Source of the DNA: an uncultured Bacteroides sp.
GTDB lineage: Bacteria > Bacteroidota > Bacteroidia > Bacteroidales > Bacteroidaceae
Reading direction: 5' to 3'
Length of the DNA stretch: 17,697 bases
Assembly (NCBI GenBank): GCA_900556625.1
Contig: USPQ01000051.1
Coordinates: 1 to 17,697, forward strand
Numbering within the stretch: position 1 is the first letter of the stretch; each line of letters starts with the position of its first letter. The notes beneath the pieces were generated by a model, which saw only the letters and a program-made list of their open reading frames with translations, was not told the DNA's origin and made no database searches. The position numbers and the translations under genes were made by a program. Positions 7,357-15,193 of this stretch are shown one piece after another.

Positions 7357-8325
7357 TTAATATACTAACTTCACATTATCAATCCATAATGTATTTCCCG
7401 GAGAACCTATATATGCCCCTCCGTGACTGGATGTAAACTGAAGACACAGATGGGTAGGAACGTCATTTTCATCCCCCCAAGCCACCTCATGAATAGGTAC
7501 ACTTTCGCCTTTACTATTGACCGTGTAACTTTCAGTAACCTGCAGACGCATCATGTGAGCCTTATATTCAGGACGACTTGTAATATCACCATACATAATT
7601 TCATAGGAAACATTATTCTTCCAGTCCGTAGAGTGATAATAATAGGTCACCATTGTACCGATACGTTTCGCATACACGTTTCCTTCCGCATCTTCCCAAC
7701 GTTTCTGTAAAAACAGAATAGCTGCAGGATAATCTTTACCGGGAACATCCGTAATCTTACTGAATCCGGTAGCACGGATACGATTTTCGCGATCCGACAT
7801 CTTCACCTTGTAATCGAACTGAAGGGCTACCGGTTTCTTAGTAAACGGAATACCGGTCTGCAGCATCTTCTGTGGGTTCTTAGTACCTTTAATAGGTTCA
7901 TGCACCGATCCGGTAAAAATAGAACCAGCCGCCAGCACCGTGATATTGACCAGTCCCAGTACCTTCACACTTTCCATGCGAGTATCCAGCCGCGCACAGT
8001 ATCCATTCCCTCTTTTTTCGGGGAAAACCGATGTGTTCGTCTTGGTAATTCCGGCTACTTTTGCCATCACGTTTGAAGTACCCCAAGGCGAACCACCCAT
8101 ATTTTTATAAACCTGATCTCCCTTGATTACAGTGGTCGGCCCTATCGCATATACATTCTTTGTATTTCCGCCAATAATGCTCGACTCCTTTATTTGACGG
8201 TCTACCCATTGATCCATGTCTCCAAAAGGAACCATTTCGACTTTATGCTGCGCCATCAAAGACAAGGAAGAAAAAAATGCAACAAAACCTGTCATCAACA
8301 GGCGATGAACGATTTTCTGAACCAT
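7357..8325 (-). CDS. Exported PCMD-domain protein, last gene of the sulfonation operon
   Basis: The 322-residue protein has a Sec signal peptide (about 1-25, ending LSLMAQ) and no lipobox or other membrane segment, so it is predicted to be periplasmic or secreted. The mature part resembles the PCMD family (putative carbohydrate metabolism domain, beta-sandwich). Features are a GDMDQW motif at 35-40 in place of the usual N-terminal GxFExW, WGTSNV at 81-86, a core of beta strands (ALQFDYKVKM) and the typical ending GNTLWIDNVKLVY. The biochemical role of the family is not established. It starts 23 bases after the sulfotransferase stop and a terminator follows it, so it belongs to the operon. A part in binding or moving the sulfonated product or its acceptor is inference only. 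Confidence 0.8.
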   Translation of the reverse strand: MVQKIVHRLLMTGFVAFFSSLSLMAQHKVEMVPFGDMDQWVDRQIKESSIIGGNTKNVYAIGPTTVIKGDQVYKNMGGSPWGTSNVMAKVAGITKTNTSVFPEKRGNGYCARLDTRMESVKVLGLVNITVLAAGSIFTGSVHEPIKGTKNPQKMLQTGIPFTKKPVALQFDYKVKMSDRENRIRATGFSKITDVPGKDYPAAILFLQKRWEDAEGNVYAKRIGTMVTYYYHSTDWKNNVSYEIMYGDITSRPEYKAHMMRLQVTESYTVNSKGESVPIHEVAWGDENDVPTHLCLQFTSSHGGAYIGSPGNTLWIDNVKLVY

Positions 8326-8348
8326 TACTTTCCTTTCTTTTTTTCTTC

Positions 8349-9455
8349 TTATAAATTATACTCCCATTGCTTTAAAGCAAATCCCCAATTCTCTTCAACC
8401 AGACGAATTGTGCGATCATCATATTTATACTTGTTCTTTTTATATCCTTTCTTACCGCCCACATACTTTTCTATGTCAGCACGCGCTTCCGTGAATCCCG
8501 GAATAGAAAGTGACTTATAAATATTCTCTGTCATTCCCATCGCATCTGCTTCAAAATCTTCAAACTTCACCTCCATCAGATTACCTTCGGGGATAAACTG
8601 TTTATCCGATTCATACTTATGATAAAGTTTTGCATAGATAGAAAGGATATTTTCCTCCAATTGTTCATTGCTGATATCCTGCAACTTCAACGGTTGAATC
8701 GTATTTGTAAAGAAACTGCGTGTAGATTCGAATACCGTATACGGATTACGCATCAAGTAAATAAACTTAGCGTTCGGGAACATCTTTACCAGTTCTTTCA
8801 CCCGACCGGTGTGCGGAGGATTCTTGCTAAGGAATTGAGTACCATGTGTATTCCACAAAGAAATCTTAATCAGTTTCGTAAATACCTCTTCAAAAACTTT
8901 CAACTCCGCGTCTGTAATATCATCAAACAACAGATACTTGTCTGCATATTCCTGTTGACATTTCGGTAAAAACCAAAAATTATAATAAGTATAAGGCATC
9001 ATATTCGACAATGCAAATTCCTCTTCCTGCGGAAGATCCACAGCCAGTTCCATATTGTCGGTCGGACGTTTATCCGGCATCAGCCAACTCATATTCTTTT
9101 TAAAGAAAGGCTGTCCCCACATCATCAAATGAGGAAACACAGTCTGATACGTTGTATTATACCCAAAATGCTTGTCGCAAGAGAACACATTATGAACAAA
9201 AGTAGTTCCGCTTCTCCAATGTCCCAGAATAAATACCGGATCATGTTCCAATGGTTGGTTGGCCAATAGCTTTTCATACCGGCTATTCTGCAATCCGGCT
9301 AATGGAGAGAGTAAACGGCACACCGCCTTTGTCAACCGGTATTTTCCTTTGTAAGCCGCATCTATTTCACGACCGGCAGTGATAGCCTTAAACGTTTTCC
9401 AGTCTGCACCTACCAGCGTATTAATCGGAAGTTTATTAAATTCGAGTAATCCCAT
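8349..9455 (-). CDS. PAPS-dependent sulfotransferase (BT_0416-like, probable steroid/cholesterol sulfotransferase)
   Basis: The enzyme transfers the sulfonate group of PAPS to an acceptor and releases PAP. The 368-residue protein has no signal peptide and is predicted cytosolic, where PAPS is made. The 5'-phosphosulfate loop is ILGHWRSGTTF at 76-86. The 3'-phosphate binding motif is YLMRNPYTVFESTRSF at 233-248, with Arg236 and Ser244 in the expected places. This is the Sulfotransfer_3 type. A helical N-terminus (1-70) and an aromatic-rich stretch (about 100-165: YQTVFPHLMMW, MMPYTYYNFWF) could shape a hydrophobic acceptor pocket. It starts 7 bases after cysN and is followed by the PCMD gene. 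From memory it looks nearly identical to B. thetaiotaomicron BT_0416, reported to sulfonate cholesterol and other steroids. The family is sure; the acceptor is inferred from that similarity. Confidence 0.93.
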   Translation of the reverse strand: MGLLEFNKLPINTLVGADWKTFKAITAGREIDAAYKGKYRLTKAVCRLLSPLAGLQNSRYEKLLANQPLEHDPVFILGHWRSGTTFVHNVFSCDKHFGYNTTYQTVFPHLMMWGQPFFKKNMSWLMPDKRPTDNMELAVDLPQEEEFALSNMMPYTYYNFWFLPKCQQEYADKYLLFDDITDAELKVFEEVFTKLIKISLWNTHGTQFLSKNPPHTGRVKELVKMFPNAKFIYLMRNPYTVFESTRSFFTNTIQPLKLQDISNEQLEENILSIYAKLYHKYESDKQFIPEGNLMEVKFEDFEADAMGMTENIYKSLSIPGFTEARADIEKYVGGKKGYKKNKYKYDDRTIRLVEENWGFALKQWEYNL

Positions 9456-9462
9456 ACTTTTC

Positions 9463-10923
9463 TTACTTTATTATTTTCACAGCAAAACCCTGACGTTCCA
9501 ATTCCTTTGCTGCTTTCTCCACAGCTTCATAATGTTCCGGAGCAATTCCCAACTTCGGTAAGTCCAAAACAGGAATATCATCCGTATTGCTCATATCCTT
9601 CACCTCAACCCGATCGATAATCATACCGACAGCCGAAGTATTATTCGTAATAGGATCAATCAAGATAAATGAACCGCATGACTTATTCTTCTTATACGGA
9701 TCAAAGAAAAGTTCTTTGGCAGTAGTCAGCACCACACGTGCAATCTGATTGAGCTGCAATGGCAAACTATCTGCCGTCAATTGTCCATTATCAACAGAAA
9801 GGTGTTCCATTGTGTTTACATCCACCTTATATTTAATCGCATCAATACGGGTACGGCTCAGATTAGTCGTTTGCTTGATAAAGAAAGATTTATTGATATC
9901 CATCGGTTCCTCGTCCATCCACACCATCATTGCCTCAAAATTACGGTCGATAATAGGCAAGTTATCCGGATGTACCAGCATTTCACCACGAGACACATCA
10001 ATCTCATCTTCCAAAGTCAATGTAACAGATTGCGGTGGAAACGCATAATCCAACTCCCCGTCATAAGTTACGATACTTTTTACCTTAGACGTTTTTCCCG
10101 AAGGAAGTGCCATCACTGTATCCCCCTTACGGACAATACCGGATGCGACCTTACCGCAGAAACCTCTAAAGTCCAGATTCGGACGAAGTACATATTGAAC
10201 CGGGAAACGGAAATCAGACAGATTATGGTCATTATCGATATGAACGGTTTCCAGAAAATCCAACAAAGAGATTCCTTTATACCACGGAGTACGTTCCGAT
10301 TTATCCACTACATTATCTCCATCCAAAGCGGAAAGAGGAATACAGTTCACATCAGGAATTCCCAACGGAGCAACGAATTTCTTGTATTCGGCAACAATCT
10401 CGTTGAACCGTTCTTCCGAGAAGTCCACCAAGTCCATCTTGTTTACTGCCAATACGACATGCTTGATACCCAACAGAGATACCAGGAAAGTATGGCGGCG
10501 TGTCTGTGTAATCACTCCCATACGGGCGTCTACCAGAATAATAGCTAAGTTAGCCGTAGATCCGCCGGTGATCATATTACGAGTATACTGCTCATGTCCC
10601 GGAGTATCCGCAATAATAAACTTACGGCCGTTGGTAGAAAAATAACGATAAGCCACATCAATCGTAATACCCTGTTCCCGTTCGGCTTTCAAACCATCGA
10701 GCAACAATGCGTAGTCTATATGCTCACCCGCATTTCCTACACGTTTGCTATCACGCTCCAACGCATCCAACTGGTCTTCGTACAATTTCTTACTGTCAAA
10801 CAACAAACGTCCGATCAGCGTTGATTTCCCATCATCAACCGAACCGGCGGTCAACAGTCTCAGCAAGTCTTTCTGCTCATCCTTATCCAGAAAAGCCTTT
10901 ATATCTAATTTATTATCTGCCAT
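9463..10923 (-). CDS. cysN: Sulfate adenylyltransferase subunit 1 (GTPase subunit of ATP sulfurylase)
   Basis: CysN hydrolyses GTP to drive CysD in making adenosine 5'-phosphosulfate (APS) from ATP and sulfate. The 486-residue protein has the elongation-factor-like GTPase domain: GSVDDGKST at 27-35, the EREQGITID switch region at 81-89, DTPGH at 106-110 and NKMD at 161-164. EF-Tu-like beta-barrels follow. It ends near the normal CysN length, so no APS kinase domain is fused as in CysNC/NodQ; that activity comes from the separate cysC. The frame runs one codon further to a GTG at 10926, but ATG 10923 is the better start, 12 bases after cysD. A small extra loop at about residues 378-392 (SVDNGQLTADS) is discussed as a finding. 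Confidence 0.96.
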   Translation of the reverse strand: MADNKLDIKAFLDKDEQKDLLRLLTAGSVDDGKSTLIGRLLFDSKKLYEDQLDALERDSKRVGNAGEHIDYALLLDGLKAEREQGITIDVAYRYFSTNGRKFIIADTPGHEQYTRNMITGGSTANLAIILVDARMGVITQTRRHTFLVSLLGIKHVVLAVNKMDLVDFSEERFNEIVAEYKKFVAPLGIPDVNCIPLSALDGDNVVDKSERTPWYKGISLLDFLETVHIDNDHNLSDFRFPVQYVLRPNLDFRGFCGKVASGIVRKGDTVMALPSGKTSKVKSIVTYDGELDYAFPPQSVTLTLEDEIDVSRGEMLVHPDNLPIIDRNFEAMMVWMDEEPMDINKSFFIKQTTNLSRTRIDAIKYKVDVNTMEHLSVDNGQLTADSLPLQLNQIARVVLTTAKELFFDPYKKNKSCGSFILIDPITNNTSAVGMIIDRVEVKDMSNTDDIPVLDLPKLGIAPEHYEAVEKAAKELERQGFAVKIIK

Positions 10924-10935
10924 CACTTGTTACAA

Positions 10936-11844
10936 TTAAAAGTATCCTTCACGTTTCTTCTGCTCCATACTCGCATCCTGGTCGAAGTCAATCACGCGAG
11001 TTGTCCGCTCACTCTTAGTAGTAGTCATCATTTCTTCCACAATCTCCTCAATTGTTGAAGCTCCGCTTTCTACAGCACCCGTCAATGGCCAACAACCCAG
11101 CGTACGGAAACGGACCATCTTCATTTCAATCTGATCACGGTATTTTTCCGGCAAGCGGTCATCATCCGCCATAATCAGATTACCATCCATTTGTACTACC
11201 GGACGTTCCTTTGCATAATACAACGGGACAATCGGAATATTCTCCAGCCGAATGTACTGCCAGATATCCAACTCTGTCCAGTTACTCAACGGGAATACGC
11301 GAATACTTTCCCCCTTGTGTACACGGGCATTATAAATATCCCACAATTCAGGGCGCTGGTTTTTCGGATCCCACTGATGGAACTTATCCCGGAAAGAGAA
11401 AATACGTTCTTTCGCACGTGATTTCTCTTCATCACGACGGGCTCCCCCGAACGCTGCATCAAACTTATACTTATCCAGAGCCCGAAGCAATGCCTGTGTC
11501 TTCATCAGGTCAGTGTGTACTTTGCTTCCATGCGTAAAAGGTCCCACCCCTGCATTGAAAGCTTCCATATTACTTTCTACAATCAGATTCCATCCATATT
11601 TCTTAGCATATTCGTCACGGAACTGAATCATCTCCTTGAACTTCCATTTCGAATCGATATGCATCAAAGGGAATGGTACTTTACCCGGATAAAACGCTTT
11701 TTCCGCCAAACGTACCATCACCGAAGAATCCTTTCCGATACTGTAAAGCATCACCGGATTCTCAAATTCCGCCGCCACCTCGCGGATGATATGAATAGAC
11801 TCTGCTTCGAGTTCTTTCAAGTGGCTTAATTTATATTCTTCCAT
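10936..11844 (-). CDS. cysD: Sulfate adenylyltransferase subunit 2
   Basis: This is the catalytic subunit of the CysDN ATP sulfurylase, which forms APS from ATP and sulfate. The 302-residue length is the usual one for CysD. The PP-loop nucleotide site is YSIGKDSS at 34-41, a form of SGGKDS. Other family marks are MHIDSKWKFKEMIQFRD at 61-77, GGARRDEEKSRAKER at 133-147 and NWTELDIWQYI. It is translated from an ATG at 11844, 80 bases after cysC, a gap filled with simple repeats that is unusually long for this operon. cysN follows after 12 bases. With CysN it supplies APS to CysC. Confidence 0.97.
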   Translation of the reverse strand: MEEYKLSHLKELEAESIHIIREVAAEFENPVMLYSIGKDSSVMVRLAEKAFYPGKVPFPLMHIDSKWKFKEMIQFRDEYAKKYGWNLIVESNMEAFNAGVGPFTHGSKVHTDLMKTQALLRALDKYKFDAAFGGARRDEEKSRAKERIFSFRDKFHQWDPKNQRPELWDIYNARVHKGESIRVFPLSNWTELDIWQYIRLENIPIVPLYYAKERPVVQMDGNLIMADDDRLPEKYRDQIEMKMVRFRTLGCWPLTGAVESGASTIEEIVEEMMTTTKSERTTRVIDFDQDASMEQKKREGYF

Positions 11845-11855
11845 TTATTTTAAAA

Positions 11856-11942
11856 GTTATGAATTACGAATTATGAATTTGCCGACAACCGCATACTAAT
11901 TCTTCATTCCCAATTCTTCATTCTTCATTTCACATTCTTCAC
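11856..11942 (-). repeat. Low-complexity direct and inverted repeats between cysC and cysD
   Basis: One block (11856-11879) is built from GAATTACGAATTATGAATT. A second (11896-11942) is built from four or five imperfect copies of AATTCTTCATTC-like units, reaching into the last codons of cysC (Val-Lys-Asn-Val-Lys). Such GAATTATGAATT and GAAGAATGAAGAA tracts are, from general knowledge, scattered between genes in Bacteroides. They make this the one long gap (80 bases) in an operon whose other gaps are 7 to 23 bases. Confidence 0.7.
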
Positions 11943-12533
11943 TTTAGGTAAAATCAGCTCCAGCAAACGATTCACAGATTCTTCCAGACTTAGTTTAGAA
12001 GTATCCAACGACAAAGCCGGATGTTCCGGTATCTCAAAAGGCGCGGAGATTCCCGTAAAATTCTTTATTTCTCCTTTGCGGGCTTTCGCATACAAGCCCT
12101 TTACATCGCGTCTCTCACACTCCTCCAACGGGGTACTTACGAAAATTTCCAGAAAATCATCCTTTCCGATTATATTCGCTGCCATTTCGCGAATATCATT
12201 ATTCGGACTGATAAAAGCAGCAATTGTTATAATGCCGCTGTCCAAAAACAACTTTGACACTTCGGCTATACGGCGAATGTTCTCCACCCGGTCGGTTTCC
12301 GAAAAGCCCAAATTATTATTAATTCCGCTACGGATATTATCCCCGTCCAGAATACGGCAAAGCAGTCCACGCTTATGCAGTTCGCGTTCCAATGCAATGG
12401 CAACTGTACTTTTCCCCGACCCGCTCAGTCCGGTAAACCATATCATGACACTATGCTGTCCCAAAAGCTCTTCTTTGTCTTGCCGTGTCATCATGCGGTC
12501 AAATATAGGATATATATGATTCTTTTCTTCCAT
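11925..12533 (-). CDS. cysC: Adenylyl-sulfate kinase (APS kinase)
   Basis: The enzyme phosphorylates APS at the 3' position with ATP to give PAPS, the donor used by the sulfotransferase. The 202-residue protein has the Walker A loop GLSGSGKST at 35-43, the APS-binding DGDNIRSGIN segment at 63-72, the FISP motif with active-site Ser109 at 107-110, and KGLYAKARKGEIKNFTGI at 145-162. This matches the E. coli CysC layout and size. The start at 12533 leaves a 34-residue lead before the P-loop, normal for the family. It follows the permease gene by 16 bases and precedes cysD after an 80-base repeat-filled gap. The last five codons overlap the simple repeat, so the C-terminus may be recently altered. 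Confidence 0.97.
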   Translation of the reverse strand: MEEKNHIYPIFDRMMTRQDKEELLGQHSVMIWFTGLSGSGKSTVAIALERELHKRGLLCRILDGDNIRSGINNNLGFSETDRVENIRRIAEVSKLFLDSGIITIAAFISPNNDIREMAANIIGKDDFLEIFVSTPLEECERRDVKGLYAKARKGEIKNFTGISAPFEIPEHPALSLDTSKLSLEESVNRLLELILPKVKNVK

Positions 12534-12549
12534 CTATAAATTAGTTTTA

Positions 12550-14103
12550 TTAAAAGTTCCAGATCATCGGGATCAGAATAACAGAAATTAAGAAGGTTAT
12601 AATATTTAGTGGTAATCCGATACGCACAAAATCCATAAACTTATAGTTACCGATACCTTGCACAATCAGATTCGTCTGATAACCAATCGGTGTAGAGAAA
12701 CTGGCAGATGCAGCCATACAAATCACCACAAAGAAAGGTGTCGGGCTGACTCCCATCTGTGCCGAGATCGACAGTGCCAAGGGAAACGCCAAAGCCGCCG
12801 CTGCATTATTGGTTATCAACTCCGTAAACAGATTTGTGATAATAAATAGCATTGCAAGCAACACGTGCGGACCGTAATCATCACTTAACCCAATGATGAA
12901 CTTAGCAACGCAATCCGCCACTCCCGAATTTACCATCGCCTTACTGATCGCAAAAGCACAAGCAATCGTAATCAGGATATCCCACGAAATGTATTTAGTA
13001 TATTTGCGGGCAGGAAACAGATTTGTCCATGCCATAATAATAGTAGTAATAGAAACAAAGAAGAACATATCCAGTTTGATATCCGGAAACATTTCCCTCA
13101 CAATAGGAAGCTCACCCACTGTTGCACCTACAATCATCAACACCAAAAGAAACAAAGCAAACCAACGTTTTTTCTTTCCGGCAGTATCAGGGTCACTTCC
13201 ATTTGTCAACAGCACGAATACGGAAGATTCTCCCCATGTCGGAATAAACGTATCATCAGCCATCACAACCAGAGTATCTCCTTCATGAAGCACTATATCT
13301 TCCAGATTCGTAACAAAACGTTGCCCGTTACGTGTCTTTATCTCCTTCACTTCCGCCCCATAATGGCGTTGGAAATTAAAATCCTTCAGTTTCTTATTAA
13401 TACCGGGAAAACGCGCACCCAATACTGCCTCTACCCGGTGTAGCTTCTCCCCTTCCTCTACTTCCTCATCCGGTACCGCCGTATCCGGGCGTGCATCCGG
13501 CAACAGACGCTTCGAGAAAACAAACAGATAAATAATACCGGCAATGGCTATAAAGATTCCTACCTTTCCAAGTTCAAACATTGAGAAGCCTTCGAACCCG
13601 GCATCCAATATCATACCATGTACCACCAGATTAGTAGAGGTACCGATCAGCGTACAAATACCCCCCAGAATAGTGACATAAGAAAGAGGTATCAAGAATT
13701 TTGTAGCAGGAAGCTTCACCGCATTAGCCCAATGCTTGATAATAGGAGCAAAGATAACCACGACAGGAGTATTATTCAAGAAAGCGGAAATGAACGCTAC
13801 CGAAGGTAAAAGACGCAACTGTGCCTTAAACACCGTTGTCTTCCCCTGAGGCAACAGTTTCTTTATCACCTGTCCCAGCGTACCCGACTGTCGGATCCCT
13901 TCACTCACCAGAAATAGCAAAGCAACAGTTATCATACCTTTGTTGCTAAAGCCTTCAAGCATCTCTTTGGGAGTCAGAATACCGGCACACAAAAATAATA
14001 CCACTACTGAAAAAAGTATCATACCCGGACGCATCTTATCTGCAACCAAGGCAGCTACCATTCCTAATAGGGCCAATAGTACAAATACAATTTCAAATGT
14101 CAT
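12550..14103 (-). CDS. SLC13-family (DASS) permease with one RCK_C domain, putative sulfate transporter
   Basis: This is a 517-residue integral inner-membrane protein with about ten or more hydrophobic segments in two similar halves. The family marks are present in both halves: FLNNTP at 108-113 with GTSTN at 154-158, and ITNNAAAALAFP near 433 with TPIGYQTNLIV near 465. The Asn/Thr pairs form the substrate and sodium site in SLC13/DASS carriers. A soluble insert at about 205-290 resembles a single TrkA-C/RCK_C domain; many relatives of around 600 residues have two. It lies 11 bases after cysQ and 16 before cysC. Its place in a PAPS operon makes sulfate uptake the simplest role, but other dianions, or movement of a sulfonated product, cannot be excluded. 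Confidence 0.87.
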   Translation of the reverse strand: MTFEIVFVLLALLGMVAALVADKMRPGMILFSVVVLFLCAGILTPKEMLEGFSNKGMITVALLFLVSEGIRQSGTLGQVIKKLLPQGKTTVFKAQLRLLPSVAFISAFLNNTPVVVIFAPIIKHWANAVKLPATKFLIPLSYVTILGGICTLIGTSTNLVVHGMILDAGFEGFSMFELGKVGIFIAIAGIIYLFVFSKRLLPDARPDTAVPDEEVEEGEKLHRVEAVLGARFPGINKKLKDFNFQRHYGAEVKEIKTRNGQRFVTNLEDIVLHEGDTLVVMADDTFIPTWGESSVFVLLTNGSDPDTAGKKKRWFALFLLVLMIVGATVGELPIVREMFPDIKLDMFFFVSITTIIMAWTNLFPARKYTKYISWDILITIACAFAISKAMVNSGVADCVAKFIIGLSDDYGPHVLLAMLFIITNLFTELITNNAAAALAFPLALSISAQMGVSPTPFFVVICMAASASFSTPIGYQTNLIVQGIGNYKFMDFVRIGLPLNIITFLISVILIPMIWNF

Positions 14104-14114
14104 ATAAACATCAA

Positions 14115-14942
14115 TTAGTGTTCTCTCTTGGGCTCAACAATAAACCAAGGATTCAATAAGTCCTCCTTATTATATCGTAACGGTTCATCCTTTCCGGCTT
14201 GATACACTTCCATTCCGGCAGCACGTGCAATCGCATGTCCGGCAGCCGTATCCCACTCCATAGTCGGAGCAAAGCGCGGATACACGTCAGCCTCTCCTTC
14301 CGCCACCAGACAGATCTTCATAGAACTTCCACGCGATATCAACTCAATGCCACCGCGTTTCTTTTTCCTCAGGTCTGCAATATATTCTTCCGTTTCAGGC
14401 GACAAGTGCGAACGGGAAGCAACGACTATGAAATGATCACGAGGATCATCCAAAGGCAACCGTTCCGAATCTTCGATCATCTGTTTCAATGTCACCGTAT
14501 CATCTTCCAGACCGACAAGACCGGAGCACTTATATGCTCCCACACCCTCAACCGCAAAATAGAGTATTCTCTTTACAGGCACATAAATAACCCCTATCAC
14601 AGGCACCGAGTCTTGCACCAAAGCAATATTTACAGTAAATTCTCCATTACGCTTGATAAATTCCTTTGTACCATCCAAAGGATCCACAATCCATAACGTA
14701 TCCCATTTACGGCGGACCTCATAATCCAGATGTCTCCCTTCTTCACTAAGGATCGGGAAAGGAGTCTTGCTCAAAACGGCAACAATTGCTTCATGTGCTT
14801 TTCTGTCCGCTATTGTCAGTGGAGAATTATCAGCTTTTCTTTCTATTTCAAAATCCGATGCCGGATCCTCATAAATAGACAGTATTTCTTCACTTGCTTT
14901 CAATGCCGCATCAATAGCAGCCATTACATATTTTTGTTCCAT
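14115..14942 (-). CDS. cysQ: 3'(2'),5'-bisphosphate nucleotidase
   Basis: CysQ hydrolyses the 3'-phosphate of PAP (and PAPS), giving AMP and phosphate. It removes the inhibitory by-product of sulfotransferases and limits PAPS build-up. The 275-residue protein belongs to the inositol-monophosphatase/FIG superfamily. Metal-binding motifs are LSEEG at 65-69 (Glu67/Glu68), WIVDPLDGTKEF at 84-95 (Asp87, Asp90) and EWDTAAGHAI at 229-238 (Asp231). It is the first gene of the operon, 11 bases ahead of the permease. A possible promoter lies at 15005-15012, giving a leader of about 55 bases. Placing the PAP-removing enzyme in the same transcript as the sulfotransferase fits sustained sulfonation. Confidence 0.95.
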   Translation of the reverse strand: MEQKYVMAAIDAALKASEEILSIYEDPASDFEIERKADNSPLTIADRKAHEAIVAVLSKTPFPILSEEGRHLDYEVRRKWDTLWIVDPLDGTKEFIKRNGEFTVNIALVQDSVPVIGVIYVPVKRILYFAVEGVGAYKCSGLVGLEDDTVTLKQMIEDSERLPLDDPRDHFIVVASRSHLSPETEEYIADLRKKKRGGIELISRGSSMKICLVAEGEADVYPRFAPTMEWDTAAGHAIARAAGMEVYQAGKDEPLRYNKEDLLNPWFIVEPKREH

Positions 14943-15004
14943 TTAATTCTTTTATTAAAACCTCATTTCCATCAAGGCTGTGAATTCTCCAAATTAAGAA
15001 TTGA

Positions 15005-15012
15005 CAAAAGTA
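15005..15012 (-). promoter_or_regulatory. Possible -7 element of the sulfonation operon promoter
   Basis: The minus strand reads TACTTTTG, fitting TAnnTTTG, between the SPOR-gene terminator and cysQ. Transcription would start near 14998, about 55 bases before the cysQ ATG. No good TTTG is found at the -33 distance; only T-rich sequence is there. As the operon follows a strong terminator it needs its own promoter, and this is the best candidate in the 165-base gap. Confidence 0.42.
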
Positions 15013-15107
15013 AAAACTTTCTTTGCTATAAAAGTTTCCTCACTGACATTTATAACTTCTTTTAGTAGAAAGATAAAAATATCTAAATAGATATTCAACC
15101 CTTTCTC

Positions 15108-15138
15108 AATAAAAAAGCAGTAACTTCCCAGTTACCGC
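15108..15138 (-). terminator. Strong intrinsic terminator after the SPOR-domain gene
   Basis: On the minus strand GCGGTAACT (15138-15130) pairs with AGTTACTGC (15125-15117), nine pairs with one G-U. The stem closes a four-base GGGA loop of GNRA type, and TTTTTT follows (15116-15111). It lies about 55 bases after the SPOR gene stop and insulates the sulfonation operon from upstream transcription. Confidence 0.88.
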
Positions 15139-15193
15139 CTTCTTATTTGGAAACAACATTTGTTCTTTCCAAGTATATATTACCAAAAAGAAA

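Noticed and set aside
9781..10548. Long open frame (255 codons) on the plus strand inside cysN
   Set aside because: It is antisense to a clear CysN with all GTPase motifs. The peptide is rich in Arg, His and Ile, has no recognisable domain and no promoter or gene neighbours.
11856..11942. CRISPR-like array in the cysC-cysD gap
   Set aside because: The repeats are short, imperfect and contiguous, without unique spacers of constant length.
7357..14942. Reading the cys genes as ordinary assimilatory sulfate reduction
   Set aside because: No cysH, cysI or cysJ is present, and a sulfotransferase with CysQ uses and recycles the nucleotide. A reductive pathway elsewhere in the genome cannot be excluded.
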